35,031 nt of DNA from Marinomonas lutimaris (GTDB lineage Bacteria > Pseudomonadota > Gammaproteobacteria > Pseudomonadales > Marinomonadaceae): positions 1 to 35,031 of the forward strand of contig NZ_JAHLLW010000030.1 of the NCBI RefSeq assembly GCF_019426345.1. The letters run 5' to 3'. The notes beneath the pieces were generated by a model, which searched no databases, was not told where the DNA came from, and was given only the letters and a program-made list of their open reading frames with translations. Below are positions 34,956 through 35,031 of this stretch, piece by piece. A program made the translations under genes and the position numbers. How positions within the stretch are numbered: position 1 is the stretch's first letter; each line of letters starts with the position of its first letter.

Positions 34956-35031
34956 AAAAATTCGCTTTATAGGGCTATCGCCCAAACGTCTCATTCACTT
35001 TGTTAAAGGTAGTGTTTAGCAACACGATTTT

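Noticed and set aside
1..35031. CRISPR array, complete insertion sequence or prophage structural genes
   Set aside because: No regularly spaced repeats, DDE transposase or phage structural proteins were seen.

Overview
The window looks like a chromosomal segment of a marine gammaproteobacterium of the Oceanospirillales, most likely Marinomonas or a close relative. This is inferred from the protein sequences, the moderately AT-rich base use and the gene order tig-clpP-clpX-lon-hupB-tRNA-Asp-ppiD. No search could be run to confirm it.

Positions 1 to about 12,861 are the right-hand part of an integrated genomic island whose left end lies outside the window. The boundary is a 55-bp 3' fragment of a tRNA-Arg(TCT) gene (12,807-12,861) that lacks a matching 5' half, as expected when an element inserts in the 3' part of a tRNA gene. 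Next to this end, reading leftward, are three tightly packed genes: two tyrosine recombinases (487 and 974 aa) and a 225-aa accessory protein. Their sizes, order and features match the Gamma-Mobile-Trio (gmtY-gmtZ-gmtX), which defines a class of mobile islands known to carry anti-phage and offensive cargo. The visible cargo is an XRE-type regulator, a very large (1693 aa) Cap4/DUF4297-like nuclease-STAND NTPase-HEAT protein resembling Avs-type defence proteins, and, divergent from it, a CoiA-like zinc-finger/nuclease protein. These two cargo genes are the best candidates here for an undescribed defence system.

Positions 12,981-21,300 are core protein quality control on the + strand: trigger factor, the ClpP peptidase, its ClpX unfoldase, Lon protease (with a heat-shock-like promoter), the nucleoid protein HU-beta, tRNA-Asp(GTC), and the periplasmic foldase PpiD. 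Rho-independent terminators after tig, clpX, tRNA-Asp and ppiD divide the block into separate transcription units.

Positions 21,400-29,374 lie on the minus strand. A moxR-bat operon (MoxR AAA+ ATPase, DUF58, DUF4381, BatA, a BatB/BatC fusion and BatD) reads leftward from a good sigma70-type promoter, with overlapping or nearly touching genes. A YfeX-like Dyp-type haem peroxidase sits at its end.

Positions 29,650-34,789 return to the + strand with housekeeping genes: a DUF2835 protein, pyrD (pyrimidine synthesis), rlmKL (23S rRNA methylation), purU (formate supply for purine synthesis) and a small unknown protein. The last 180 bases contain no gene but hold a near-perfect palindrome that looks like a dispersed intergenic repeat.
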